64,000 nucleotides of DNA. Origin: Bolinopsis microptera (taxonomy: Eukaryota > Ctenophora > Tentaculata > Lobata > Bolinopsidae). The notes under the pieces were generated by a model. That model saw nothing but the letters and a program-made list of their open reading frames with translations. It did not search any database and was not told the origin of the DNA. A program made the position numbers and the translations under genes. Positions 44,787-58,303 of the stretch are shown piece by piece. The stretch lies in contig NC_087078.1 of NCBI RefSeq assembly GCF_026151205.1, positions 18,121,118 through 18,185,117 of the forward strand, written 5' to 3'. How positions within the stretch are numbered: the first letter of the stretch is position 1; the number at the start of each line of letters is the position of its first letter.

Positions 44787-47103
44787 GGAACTTACTAATT
44801 GATCTATTGCATAATTAGATGATTAACCAATGTTTACGTAGTAGCTAGAAAGTAAGGTCAGGCCTTTTGAGCACAAGAGGATATTGATAGATATGTACCG
44901 TAAGGGGTTTTGAAATTGATATTTTAATGACAACGAAGTTAAAAGTCCCTCAAGTTAATTGCTATAAAGTTATAACATATTGATGTAATCACAAACATTC
45001 TAGAAGCATCAGGATCGAAATTTTAGAGTAATGCTCAGTTTTCTTACCTCTACCAAACACTTAAATATTATTATTGATTTGTGTGGTGTAATATTTTGTT
45101 TCAGTTTATCAGTTTATAAGGATAAAATAGTTCGAGCGTGCTAAATCACTTTACACTCGAAATTTCAACATTTTTTCTAAAAGGGACGCCCGATAGTTGA
45201 AACTAGCTTGAATCGATGTATTTTATAACGCTGATTCCAAATCACCCCACATGACATAGGGTCAAAATGCTCCACTGACATGTTATCGCCAAAAACTGTT
45301 TCGGTCACGTGACATGACATATATTTATAAGGTAGTTGGTTTAATTTTTCTTTAGGGTTAGAGTTTTAGCATATGATTTAATTAGGGATTGGGTTAGGGT
45401 ATGGATTGAGTCAAAATAGTAGGTTAGGGTTTTGAATTGTCACTTAGTGCCATACAGAGAACATTATTTGAAGTAAGTCACGTGAAATTTTTCGCTCATC
45501 AGCTTTACAAAATCACGTTTTCTACAATTTTTCTGTATTATATTGATTATATATAATAGTATAAAATCGATTTGAATCGAATTAAATCAATATAAGTTTT
45601 TTGTGTACAAAGCCGTTATATTCGAATCACTTTTAGAAATCGAACAACACAGATCCCTCAATGAATAATCTCAAATTACATGGGTACTATTACTAACTGC
45701 TCCATGGTTCGTTACATAAATTGAATTATATTCGTAGTTCTTGCGCATTTCACCTCTATAAGTATCAATACTAATATCTCATTAACTTTTTATAAGCAAC
45801 ATTACATCATCCTCATAATACTTAACTAATTGTACGGCTCAACACAGACCAAGATAACGATCTTTGGCTCACAACATGCACTTTAATTCAGTTGTATTTA
45901 TTTATTTTATTCGTTACTGAGCACTCTGACAAGTAGCGAGGAAAGATTAATGATCGATCTTTTGACTGAATTACTGCTAGCAATCTGCTGTTGAATCAAA
46001 ACAGTAACAGGTGCTTTTCAATTATGACCCAACAAGCTGACGACTCAGAGACGAACTTTCGCAAATTTCAGCAATTTCAGCATCTAACTGTCTTGACTGG
46101 TAGAATGTACTGTCACTTGACTCTAATCCGTTCCTTACAACTGCAGCCTAATGAGCCACCCTTTTGCTTCATTATTAGTGAGGTTAGAGCAGGGCTTTGT
46201 GACACTGTACTTCTGCCCTGATCCAGCAGGTCCATACTCCCTTCATTTCAGACAAAAATAGCTGAGCACAAGATGTGATCAGAATCCCAATAATTTTGAA
46301 TGTTTTATAATTTATCACTATATAAGGCACTTTTCTTTATAATATGATTAGATTGTTTGTTGACAGCTTTTAATGTGCCCACATAAATTTTGTAATCAAT
46401 GAAAACAGGAAAAACTAGCAAACTGTTCTGAAAATGAGTATTATTTGCATCATTTGACGTTGATGAAGCTACTCGATGTTTGGTAGAAGTATATAGTCTC
46501 AAGAATGAACGAACGTCAATAATGGCTTAACCTGACAAATCTTGAATGAAGCGCAATTAGGACTGATGACGAGTGTCCTCTAAGAATGCCCAGAATCGCT
46601 TGATTAACCTCAATCTCTGCCCATTGCCACGTCGGGAAGAAAACCGGAACGCTTGTCTGACGCTGCCACAAAATTCTCAGTCACAATGCGAATTTGTCTA
46701 AATCTGTTATCCTTCAAGCTAAATTCAATTGAAGCTGTCATAGTATGGACGGTTATCGTAATTACAATCTATCAACTTTGTGCTTCTTGATATTATATCC
46801 GTTGAGATGGTTGGGGAGCCTCGTGGTACGGATTTGAGAGTGTTTCTAGGTGTTTCCCAGGAGCAGGAACCATGCTCAGCACTCTGGGTGTTGACAAAGA
46901 AAAATGACAAATACTGGAGATGTCGCAATTTAACGAGATTATCCTTTGCGTGCTATTGAATATTTTATATTTTCATTATAGCTATGAGCCCTACAATTAC
47001 ATATAATATAGGACAAATATGTCGCAAATTGTGACCGGCCTGTCTTACCGCTGTCAAATACTCAGTCAAGAACGTTACGAGTTGATACGTTTACCTACCT
47101 TAC
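44787..47103. other. intergenic, no gene recognised
   Basis: AT-rich sequence holding the MFS 3' UTR and the upstream region of the secreted-protein gene. Short open frames (46725-46928, for example) lack supporting splice context or family resemblance. Confidence 0.5.
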
Positions 47104-50100
47104 ATGGCAATCATCAACATGCGAGTCTCTACCCTACTAGTCATCCTGCTAGTGAGTTGATCATTCTTTGTAATCAAGTAATTTACCACCAATTATTGTT
47201 CTGAATGTTATAATTATGAATGGAGATTTGGTTCACGTACGTGCGTGCACACTCGTTATATATGTTTAAGTTTTTGCCGTTAGTCTAGCTGTAATTTTGT
47301 TTGGCACTCCAGTAACCTTGTTACAAGTACTACTACTTGCACCTGCTGTGTCGACAGGTGCCAATTTCCTGGTTGGCGGCCGTACTCGAAAGCCCAGTAC
47401 TTACCCACTGTCTAGTTGAACAAATCAGGCTCTTTAAGGTTTTCCCGGCCGGTGAGCCGTCAGTGAACTGCTAATATCCTCTTTTAAGTATCCGGGGCGG
47501 CTCTTCACAAACTCTACTCCTGATACACCCTGAGCCTGGCCCGGACCTTAAGCGGCTCTTATTATAGGCAATGTAAATGGTTTTAAACTGACCAGATCAA
47601 ACAGTCTCAACCTCATCAAACAGTCTCACATACGGAACTCAATTCTTGTTTCTCGTTCTGCAATTCCTCACGGGAGTCACTGATCAATTGACCGCCTGTT
47701 TTTTAGTAATAGTATAATAACACTTGACAGTTTGCAAGATTTTCCAGGGATTTCTTGTTGTAGCTGGGATGGCTTGTTTTATTGAGTCAACACTTAAATA
47801 CTCCTTTGTAGCTGAAGCACAAAAAACAAACTGGTTTCATTTCAGCTGAACAACGGTTCCTGCACAAGTCATGTGACTGGAGAGGAAGCCGGTTCTACTG
47901 AACCCCCCAAACACGGGTATCACAGGAAAGATGCCAGGGATATTGATCATGATATTGATACGTTTTACCACAAGCCTTTGAGAGATTATGTAAGTAAACC
48001 ATTCATTTTTTGATTTGTTAGTTGACTGATTGCAGGTTACAGTCTACTGGCGCATTTACCGCTTCACTTGTACGTTCGGAGGACGCGAACCAAAATATTT
48101 GGGGTAACAAATTGCTCCCGGGAAGCGGCAAAAAGCTATAGGGTGGCAAAAAGGAGGCGTTAGTTTTGTCTTTTCTATAATGACATTAGAATAATGTTAA
48201 GGGGTGGCAAAATGTAGGGGGTGGCACATATTATGACATAGATACGTTTCGCCAGTCACCACTGGCTAGATTGGTAAGTTCGTTGTTGGATTAGGATAAG
48301 TAGGCCGCAAGAACTAAAACTGGGAGTGATTTAGGAAACGATTGAATGGATGTGTTTACTAGTTTGTTTGATCGGTTCGGGCTCGGCAACAAATCAAAAA
48401 GTTTACCGAACATTTTTGACGTCAAGATAGGTATCAACAAAATAAAAAATGGGCACTTTACTGTTTGCTCTGCTGCCACTATAATTTACAGGACTTTTAG
48501 AACACCACCATATCGACTTGGTTCTCAATTGTTATTGTTCATTTTGTACAGATCCGTCCCCACAGTGAAATAGTGTTCACTATAATAAAATAACCAAATA
48601 AATAGCCATTTTCCTCTGTACTACAGCATATTACTTTCAATTTAAATACTGTAGATATATCAGTTAAATTTATCATGTTTTACGGTAGGTTAAGTTTCGG
48701 CTCAGGTAACATGATAATCACGTATCTGATCTGCCAAACAAGTTCAGTTCAGTACTATCCTACTGTAGCTCCGTTTGAAAGTCTACAAGAATTACAGGTA
48801 TATTAAGACCCAATGAAACTATCCGACTATGATCTATGGGGACTTGCCACCCCATGGCAACATTAAAATATATCGACTCTGTTACATCGTTTCCTGTTAA
48901 TATAAAACTCCGTTACAAATTGAACTGGGATTTGGCAATACTACATACATGTAGGGGTTCTGTTAATTTATCAGCATCCGGTCTAAAACTCGAAAGCCTA
49001 AAAGAGCTTAAATCGTGGGAATGACTTTAGCTTAACACATGATACAGAGCATATCATTCTTCTGATCATTTATCCTCTGATATTGGGGAGGACTATACAA
49101 TTTCTATAAAATCTTTAGCGGTCACAAAATCCGACCAGATCACAAAATTATCTTGAGTTAGCAATTCCATAGAATTGTGAGTTGTTATTGAATGGGGCCA
49201 AATGAGGCGGCTCTTCCTTCGTTCAATAAGATCGAGGCAAGGTTCATTTTTTGTGGCCCTCTGATTGACCGGATTGACATTGAGGTTTATTTTCTGATAA
49301 AGACCTTAGTCATGTCAAACCCTTTCTGGACATATCCATCTTAAGCTTAGTTGAAAGGAGAGCCTGTTCATCAGTCATACGTTTTAGCATTTTAACATCG
49401 TTCTTTTCTTCTTCCACCTTTTACTAAAGTTTATAAATACACGAAGATGGTCAGACGATGATATGTCGGGATATCTGCATCAAGCAAAGCCGCCAATCTG
49501 TTAAATTTGGACACCCTCATATGCAGCTAACGAGAAAATAGTTTTAAGCGTGAATCGTGAGCCTCAGCCTCGAAATCAATTTCACTTGAACACGATCCTC
49601 TTAACGACTTGTTAAAAATTCTTTTGTTACAAAAATTGAATCCATTCAATCGCTGATCACCGCAGTAATTTTCATTCAGATTTACTAGATTACTTAGTTT
49701 CGCTGCCGGAAAAAAGATAGTTATTTCGTTATCAAGTTCAAGGTCAAGTTCAAGGTAACAGTTTCCGTCACGCATATCCGGGCTATCAACAACTGCCCAA
49801 CATTGGAATTTAACAGACTCATCTTTTGAATATGGCATATTTATTTCTGCCATGACAAATTGTTACCGGGCTGTAAAGAGAGTTTGTGACAGATCAAAGA
49901 CTTTGTCATCAGTGCGCCAAAAACTGGGCACGCTATTAACAATTGTCTGACTTTAAAGGAAATTATTATAGTCCTTTGACTTAGTAAATCATGACGTGAC
50001 AGATCAATAAAAACGCTACATATGAAAATGTTATATTTTCCTAGTCGCTAACTCTTCCACACGATCTAGCATACCACCGGGCTTGTACAGAATCGCGTAC

Positions 50101-52103
50101 AGAAAGTTAGTGGTACGTGACGAATTCTGGGATAAGATCCTGGTCCGAGACGACAAAAAAATCAAATTACTCAACCCTCCAAAATTATAAAATTATCTCC
50201 CTCTTATTTCATAATTTTATAAAAATCTCTGAAACATAAAGGTGCCCGTTGATTTTAAATTTTCATCAAGGCCGATGACACTATAACAGTACTATAATAT
50301 TAATAACAGTGATCTAATTCTCATTAGTGATCTGAGTTAAGCTACCGACAACAAGCCATTACAATTTCCTTTTGAAGATTTGTGTCAGAGATTGTTTCAG
50401 CAGGGCTACAGCTCAAACACAAACCCCCGGTAAACAGCCGGTTAACAGCCGCCTAACAACCGCCTAACAACCGCCTAACAACCGCCTAACAACCGCCTAA
50501 CAACCTCTTAAGAGTCACTATATAAATCTTCCCGGTAAACAGCCGGTTAACAGCCGCCTAACAGGCTCTTAACAACCGCCTAACAACCGCCTAACAACCG
50601 CCTAACAACCGCCTAACAACCTCTTAAGAGTCACTATATAAATCTTAAATACGGCTAGTAACCATTCATTATACCGACTGATCTTTGTCGCTTATAAGGG
50701 CCGGATGAGACTCCTTGCCGGATACCGGCAAACAACTATCTACCGAAATAGCTTCAGTTTAGGTGGTTTACTAATTGAGTACTAACTGGTTGGTAGCCAC
50801 AAACTGATTATTAGCTAGCTGTGCACACTGTGCTGGCTTCTTGCTACCTAACTACTAACCTTATCTTACCACGATTAGTGCCAATGTCATCTTATTTTCA
50901 ATATCCGACAAAGTAGCCAGCAAGTTGCAGGTCAGTTGTCACTGGCCGGTCACTCGCCGGTCACTAGCCAGTAAGTCACCGCTTTAGATTAGTTGAATAA
51001 TCTAGTCTGGGTAGTAGCTGGCTGGGTATTAACTGGTAGCAGGCTTTAAAATCCCTTCCCACATTGTTTCGACTGTTTTTAGGGCGCGCTAAACCCCAGC
51101 GCTTTATAGAATACAACTTTGATCATAATATTGTCTGTATTTTCAGGAGCCTGTTAATACTGAGAGAACAGAGTTCACAACTAGCTACCTCACCACCGAA
51201 CCCCAAGAGTCTAGGAACAAATAGTAAGTCGAGGAAATGCGGGGATTAATGATAGAATAATCAGATACCAAGTCAGATACATACCCTGTTGGAAACAATA
51301 TTTTTAGGAAGAAGGCATTTTTATGACACATTAAGTTCCCTATAAAAACGATAAATCCAACTCTTGCAGTACTATTGATTACCAAGAGGCTTCCAGAAGA
51401 GGGAGATCAGAGGTAACTATACAGTTGCTCCCCCTTCTTGAAACTGCAGAAAAGTTTATATCGGAACGGCTCATGGTTGCAATCGAGTACAACAAGAAAA
51501 TAAGACGTATAAGAAAGGTGGGTGTTTTTTAACTATGCCGTTAATATGTTCATATAAACTTCAGAACTGTTTCTGTTGAGTTAGGTTCTTATTTATTAAT
51601 TTAAACTTAAACGCCCAGTGTTTAAGTAAGTTGTGATCAATATTCATTTTTATCACAGATCCATGTTTAGATTGTTGGAAAAGGATCAAGATAAAACTCC
51701 CAATGAATGTTTGCATATATTTTGTAACTATTTGCTTTTCAAGGTTTGGGGCGGAAAAGTAAAGCTGATGGGGAACACTGTTTACGTTACAACGGACATC
51801 AGATTCTCTGTTGCCGAAGCCATACACAGGTATGAGTACCACAAATACTTTAAAGAGCAGAGTAAATAATTTTGTGGATTGTAGGACTGTAAAAAAGATT
51901 GAGTATACTTTTTTCGAAACGAATATTCATACTACACGGCAATATACTGTTAAATCAATAGATTTTGAACGCATCAAATTTCCGATTTCCACACTTAAAA
52001 GTGACTGTTTTGCAGTTTTGGCTACACGATTGAGTACAGAGGAAGAGGATCCTCTAAAAACTACCCCGTCTACATGGAAGTCAGGTCGGCTGACGATTTC
52101 TGA
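47104..52103 (+). CDS. small secreted protein of unknown family, 6 exons
   Basis: Reconstructed exons: 47104-47151, 47846-47989, 51147-51223, 51370-51517, 51744-51829, 52016-52103. All junctions are GT-AG, all phases match, total 591 bp (196 aa). Residues 1-21 (MAIINMRVSTLLVILLLNNG) form a signal peptide encoded mainly by exon 1. The mature part is charged and hydrophilic: DARDIDHDIDTFYHKPLRDY in exon 2; a likely amphipathic helix in exon 4 (LLETAEKFISERLMVAIEY) ending in basic NKKIRRIRK, which contains potential dibasic cleavage sites; then VWGGKVKLMGNTVYVTTDIR and YTIEYRGRGSSKNYPVYMEV. It has essentially one cysteine outside the signal region. I recognise no family; a secreted ligand or matrix protein is possible. 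AATAAA at 52187. Intron 2 is 3.2 kb. Confidence 0.72.
50430..50645 (+). repeat. compound tandem repeat in intron 2 of secreted gene
   Basis: An 8-9 bp motif (aaccgccta/acaaccgcc) is repeated within a larger ~105-bp unit that itself occurs twice; each larger unit ends cctcttaagagtcactatataaatctt. Confidence 0.85.
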
Positions 52104-54899
52104 GACCTCTCTCATTCTCTCTCGAACTAATACTCGTGGTTACCTAGTGGAGACCGTCCCCGATCACGTGATTTAACGAAGGTGCAAATAAAGGCAAATG
52201 AGAATTGTCAGATTATTGTGCGGATGAACGCTGAGCTCTGTTGGTCGTACATAAGAAATATGAACATTAATTTGACATCGAAAGATATAATAAATTTGAG
52301 GCGTAGACTCTGACTATTTTTCCGTAAATATTGATACTTCTGAAAGGTTCTAGTTGCAGTAAAAATATGATTAAATCTTTACGCGGTTAATCATGCGGTG
52401 ATAAAATATTTGATCAGATAGATTAGGATTTGACTGACTAATATCCAGGAGATGACAAATGTCCGTTATTATAGATTAACCTTTAGGATAGTGGTCAGAT
52501 CTTCTACTGAAGTTAAACCTAGCTCAAACTAATTGAGGATCAGCGCCTGAATGCCGTATTTGATAATATTACCGAAGGTGATTATGTAAAATTACAACGA
52601 TTAATTCTAACCCATGGAAATACAAAGTTTCCCGGAAGGCGACCCGTTTAGTATACTTTACGTTTTACGTTTAGATTATTCAGCAAGCATTCTTGTTTCC
52701 TATTCGACAAGAAAATCGATGATATGAAGATTTATTGAGCCCCTGATTTTTATTCAAATATTTTGTATCTCGACTCTTTTAAGATGAGACTGATAGGCTG
52801 GAAGAAGGAACTTTACCGAAGCTTTCAGACTGGCTTTAAAAATGGGGTACTGAAATTCTAGATGACTGATCAACCTTAATTGGATTTATCATAATGATAA
52901 ACTATACTGTTGAGTGTTGAGTCAATTACGATAAAGTATCTTCGGCCATGCGTGCAGGAGTGTCAATATGCGTTTGTTTACAAATATATTTTATCGGGCC
53001 TTACTGACTATATTAGGTAGCCCAGATATAATTGTACGAATATTGCCATTTTCATATCTTTAATCCAAATTGCCACGCTTTATCAAGGACACAGGGAGCA
53101 TTCATTAGGGTTTTTTTGACATTGATGAATGAATAATGGATTATGGAATGGAAAATATTTGAGTTTTAACAATTTGTTTATATGAATGAGAATGACAACT
53201 GTACGAATGATTGCGATTTTCTATTTTTTGAAATAAATTAAATTTATTATTTTAGATTTATACTGCATTTCCTTAATTGTCTCTCAATAACCATACATAA
53301 GGAACATTATTTAATAAAAAGCCTTCCTTACCATAAGCTTCAACTTTCAAACAGGGAACTTAAAATGAAGCCGGCCCTTCAGTGTTCACTGAGCAGTGTT
53401 CAGCTAAAGAAATCATTGAACATTTAACCAAAAGAGTTAAGTCTGAATTAAATGAAGTCATTGTCGTTAACAGGGCAGTAAAATATTCGGTTCGTCCACT
53501 TTCTAACTCCAGCTAACTCGACTCTGCGACACATTTCGGAGATTGCCGTGTGTGCTTGGTACGCGAAAGGGCGATGTTTTAAACAAAGCTCCAAGCTGTC
53601 TTTGTGAAGTTAAAGATTACGTGGAGTTTGAATTTAACATAATCAAAGAAAGGATGAATGATGCTGATAGCACTTTGTGGCTAGGTCGGTGTGATTATTC
53701 CGGTCCGCTAAAAGGATGCCTTCTCGGCTACCATCTCAACTCAAATTGGCGAGGAATAATATTAATATGAGCTTTGGCGGCTCTTGGTGCAAACTTAAAA
53801 CCACCAAGTAAACCGGAATTTTAAAATAGAAATTTTGCAAAAAACACTTATTTGTGCTACAATTACAAAATTAAATTAACAATTGCGATAAAAAATAAAA
53901 TAATTTTCTTTCGACCTACCTTCCAACAGTTTCAAACAAAGCTTCCGCCATCGACTAATGAACTACATGACAAACATGCAGCTTCTATAATTTGAGACTT
54001 TTATATTGCCGTCTGGTAACACTTCTTAATTCAAATGTACCAGAAAAACATGATCAGTTTCTCAAATTTCAAAGTGATTGAAGTTATGACCAATCGCGTA
54101 GGAGCTCCGGTCATATCTTGTGACGAATTATAATAATGATATTATGCTCTTAGTATCGACTTAGCATCCCCTTTTCGCAATCTGCAGGCTTAATTCTAAG
54201 ATATTTTTATCTTTCATTTTCAAGGTACAGAGAATATTCGAGTGATATCGAACAAATATCGGATTCATTCCTCGAACCAATTTGGCGAACTGGTTGCTCC
54301 AATGCATTTTTCAGCTGTGAAACTAAGGCTAAATTTTGGTCCTATGCTAAGGTAACGTACACCTTTGAGAGCGTAACAAAAAAAAGCTATTGTAAATTGT
54401 TTTGCTTAAGGAGCAAGAGTAGGTGTTGTGTCCTCAAGGCAGTGCAGCTCAGCCATTGTTTCTTTGTTTAACTTTAAATTCGAACTGCTATCAGTATCAG
54501 TATCATCTATTTGCAATTCTTTTAATGGACTACTGTCCATGATAACTATGTTATTATTAGTATCACTAATAATATCAGTAACGCCTGGACGGATGGCACT
54601 ATTTTAACCAATCTAAACCTAAGATTACCGCCCCTTGATATTCCACACAAGTACCGTTATCTATATTAATAATAGCAATAAATCTGTGTGTGTGTGCGTA
54701 TGTGTGTGTGTGCGGCTAATTTACGAATGGCTTGATCAAGAAAAGGGTAAGAGGTACGTGGCTGGTTTTTTCGGTATAATGTCGACAAAACCCTGCAACG
54801 AAGCCCAACATCCTTAGGTTTTTTAAATCGGACGGTGGTAATGGTTTTAATTGATGGTTTTGTGACCCAAATGTGATACTAAAGTGTCTCATGTACTTT

Positions 54900-54937
54900 C
54901 CCTCTCTCTCTCTCCCCCCCCCCCCCCCCCCCCCCCC
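54900..54937 (+). repeat. (CT)n and poly-C tract
   Basis: Pyrimidine-only low-complexity sequence: a ctctctct run followed by about 26 consecutive C. The length is likely unreliable in sequencing. Confidence 0.9.
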
Positions 54938-55746
54938 TTCATAAAAAAGATTTGCTATATAATTTGGTAATTTGGCAGTGGACATCAAGATTGCCTCTTA
55001 AGTATTACTATTAGAGTATAAGATACGTGAGGGGCACTCAGGATTAAATTGCAGTTTGTTTGGACTGAGCGACTTCATACTTTCGCACCGTTTTAACTAC
55101 GAAAATGTAATGCCTGTTTTCGAATATAATAAGCAGGTTTTTGGATTTCAACTACGATAACGTAGGCACGGGTTACACTATTACTTCATGTAAACATCAT
55201 ACTCAGCTACCGATCACAGATACAGCTCGATTAGTAATGTCTCACCCTCAGTAACCCCAACTGGCAGAGAAAACAAGACTAGTTTCTCATTAACCGTACC
55301 TTGTTGTACCTTGTTGTACCTTGTTGTACCTTGTTGTGCCATTAACCCAAACCGGACTGTAAAGTCTGCAACGCAAACTTAATAAAATCAGTAATATTTG
55401 CTCGAGGTCGGATGGTGATGTCCGACCAATCACCATCACTATTTTATGGAACTACTTAATTGCGCTAATAGCAATAGTGTGGTGACCGGTACCGACCATG
55501 CTGAACGATTACAATTTTGGCAGAGGTTGTCATCACTATTTTCATTTTCGCCATCAACTGTATGGTGTCTTGGAAATTTTAAAATGAATGGGAAAATTGA
55601 ACCGAAGCCACGATGGCGCCATTCCGACCATTTAGTAATTTAACTTGAAGTGATGGTGACATTTATAGAACCTAAAACTAAAAGTGTCTCTAGCTAGTTA
55701 TTACTTATTGCAATAAAATTTAATCCACTAATATAGAAATCCCACG

Positions 55747-56157
55747 AAGTGATGGTCACCTCGGATGGCGACTCAGTTGATCTCTATCAAATTTTAGTAA
55801 TGGATAGATTTTGCACAGCTTTAAGTGAAATTGAGCTACATGCACAAAATAAATCGCATGCAATAACAGTTGTGTCATGTAGAAAACAATCGTGTCATGT
55901 ATATAATATATCGACTATCAAGTTATATTTGCTTCATATAATTATAATGCCTATAAAGTGATGGTCACCTCGGATGGCGACTCAGTTGATCTCTATCAAA
56001 TTTTAGTAATGGATAGATTTTGCACAGCTTCAAGTGAAATTGAGCTACATGCACAAAATAAATCGCATGCAATAACAGTTGTGTCATGTATAAAACAATC
56101 GTGTCACGTATACAATATATCTACTATCAAGTTATATTTGCTTCATTTAATGCCTTT
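55747..56157 (+). repeat. 209-bp tandem duplication
   Basis: aagtgatggtcacctcggat begins at about 55747 and 55956; the copies stay almost identical through ctatcaagttatatttgcttcat. A shorter fragment (aagtgatggtgacattt) near 55649 may be a third, older unit. The open frames in it are duplicated too but have no recognisable product. Confidence 0.85.
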
Positions 56158-57406
56158 ATCACTTATCTTGAGTTACAAACCGTTGAACTGCTTCGAAATT
56201 ACCAAAAATTGGACTGTATTCTGCGTTTGAAAATGATATCACATTCTGCATGAACCATCTTTTTGCCGAAAAGTTGGTTGTTATTTTTAATTTTAACCCA
56301 CCTATAATAATGCTAACTTGATAAATTTAGAATTTATGATATGATGATATTATCAACAGAGCCTATTTCAACTCTGCCAAATAACAGTTGTCATGGCAAC
56401 AGTACACAAACGCCATCACCCATGTGAACATTGTGCTAACAATAATTGAGTAATTGCAATTTAGTATTAGTCAGCGTTGTTTCTAGCTACAAACTGCAAA
56501 AATGAAATTAGTCCACTTTTTCACAGGACAGTGTGCAAGTTACAACTACATGCTTTACTCGTCAGTCTATTAGTCGATTGAGTTAATAAAAAGTGGACTA
56601 ATTACATTAATTAACACTTCATAGTGTTATTAGCCCCGATTGAAAATTTTCCTCCATACAGCAATAAGCAGATTTTATGGTAAATTTTGGCAAAAAAATC
56701 AACAAATCATGACCAACGCCCAATGCACTGTCACATTCATAGTAGCTCTGCAATCATAGTGATAATGATATAACTTTACCGCATCCGTGTTGTTTTTAGT
56801 ACAAATATGTCGTCATGGATTTTGTCGTTGCACATAGATTTCACAGATGTTATCGACAATGTTTATTTTATCGACTGTGGATGTAATCGACCTTCACGAT
56901 TTGCTATTAACTCTTTTTATGATTGAACGGACTCGATATCATTTTCCTAAGATTAAGCCTCTAGGGCGCCTAAAGTCATCATTTTTCAATTTCAGCTTCC
57001 AGTTCCAACTTGATTGCCACAGATACGAGCTAAAAAAAAGTTAATCACAATTGTTGTTGTTGTTACATATTATGAACGATCTAAGACTAAAGTAGAAAAG
57101 TCTTCAGGACAATTAGCTATTGCTTATAGTTAATAGTTATAGACTAGCCTAGCTACTGAGATCATATACAGCAAGTAATATTATTATAAATATCTCCGGG
57201 ATTTCGACGCGGGATCATATTATCACTCAGCCCGGCCCGCTGTTAGATAAACATCTCAAGGTGATATCATCCCGCCCCGGAAATTTGTATAAACCCGGCC
57301 CGCTTTTTAGTCGTAACTGATGTTTATCATTCAATTCTCCGACTTACAATAATCAATGATACTGCTGATTAGAACTCGACAATAGTAGAACAGTTAGACG
57401 CGCGAT

Positions 57407-57490
57407 CACGTGGGCGCGTCACGTGCGTACCACGTGCCACCAATAGCATACGCCGAGTCTATACCACGTGACACGAAAGCGCACCACGTG
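57407..57490 (+). promoter_or_regulatory. cluster of five CACGTG boxes with a CCAAT motif
   Basis: CACGTG occurs at 57407, 57420, 57431, 57475 and 57485, with caccaat between, about 210 bp ahead of the ATG of the element's ORF. This looks like a promoter with bHLH (E-box) input, and it is duplicated in the inverted copy. Function is inferred from position only. Confidence 0.55.
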
Positions 57491-57697
57491 ATATGAAACA
57501 TCGTAACCGTCCACTTCTTTTACACGCAAATTCCTGGGAACGTTGCCAAAGCAGCTAATTCTTCGAATTTCTCCAACGCGTGGCGTGAGAAGTTGGCGAC
57601 TAGCCAGCTACCCTTGTCCGTGCCCTAAAAATAGTATTGTTTTGCTTGCTCTCCTTCCAGCTCTTGTTCCTGCTAACGTTCAAGCTATTGCTCCACT

Positions 57698-57802
57698 ATG
57701 ACAGATCGGTTTGACATTCAGATTGATGAACTGCTTTCCAATCGTGTTCCGGACAGTACAGTTAGAGTCAACAACTGGGCTCTAAACAAATTTAATTCTT
57801 AG
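57698..57802 (+). pseudogene. N-terminal remnant of a tyrosine-recombinase-like ORF
   Basis: 34 codons starting MTDRFDIQIDELLSNRVPDS and ending ...WALNKFNS then TAG. The 'S-T-x-x-x-x-x-W-A-L-x-x-F' pattern resembles the N-terminal SAM-like segment of Crypton-derived proteins (QRICH1/ZMYM/KCTD1-type DUF3504 relatives). The rest of such a protein is absent, so this would be an internal-deletion derivative. The match is short and tentative. Confidence 0.4.
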
Positions 57803-58123
57803 AGTCAGCTCTTGTTCTCTCTTCTAAAGTATAAATCCCTTGTCGAAATCGCCGGAGATAATTATAATCCATAAACACTTCACGCTCAGGTCTATATAAA
57901 TGTAATCCCTCAGCTGGCGCTTCGGGATTACATATTAACACAAAACTCGTGCGCTGCGCGCACTCGTATGTGTTTATCAGATCATCCCGCTAGCGCGGGA
58001 TGATCTGTTATATAAACCCTTTGCGTGGCGGGTTTATGTTATTATTAACAAGTAACTAGAATTTTTTCAAAAATGAGCTAGTTTAATGTAGATCTGGAGA
58101 CTGGTGGGTACTGGCCGGGGGTC

Positions 58124-58206
58124 AACCATACTGGCATACTGGCATACTGGCATACTGGCATACTGGCATACTGGCATACTGGCATACTGGCATACTGGCA
58201 AACTGG
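58124..58206 (+). repeat. (CATACTGG)n 8-bp minisatellite between the inverted copies
   Basis: About ten units of actggcat in the 261-bp spacer separating the two element copies. Confidence 0.9.
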
Positions 58207-58249
58207 CATACTTGTCCAATGTTCATAGAGGTTTTGAAATGTTCATAAT

Positions 58250-58303
58250 TTTATCTTATTTACACTTATTTACTTTACGGGCATTCCAACAGTCACATTG
58301 TTA
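58250..58303 (-). mobile_element. SINE 3' fragment, interrupted by the right element copy
   Basis: gcattccaacagtcacattgttaca matches the SINE tail at 34205-34230, and the expected continuation (aagtgtaaccagccaattac) resumes only at 59166. The right copy of the 0.86-kb element therefore inserted into a pre-existing SINE fragment. Confidence 0.8.

Larger units (their letters stand above)
52104..57186. other. long gene-poor stretch
   Basis: It starts with the 3' UTR of the secreted gene (AATAAA 52187-52192). I see no convincing exon. Simple sequences include a GT run (54688-54712), a CT then poly-C tract (54900-54937), a ttgttgtacc 10-bp repeat (about 55297-55340) and a 209-bp tandem duplication (55747-56157). 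Confidence 0.5.
57187..58042 (+). mobile_element. 0.86-kb element, left copy
   Basis: Runs from TAAATATCTCCGGGATTTCG to GGCGGGTTTATGTTAT. Candidate 5-bp direct flanks are TATTA on both sides. The reverse complement recurs almost perfectly at 58304-59161. Internally it has a GC-rich 5' region with five CACGTG sites, a short ORF (57698-57802) and a 3' palindrome (cagatcatcccgctagcgcgggatgatctg). Confidence 0.85.

Noticed and set aside
48346-48573. Short frame faintly like a reverse-transcriptase segment (IGINKIKNG)
   Set aside because: Too short and without neighbouring RT motifs.
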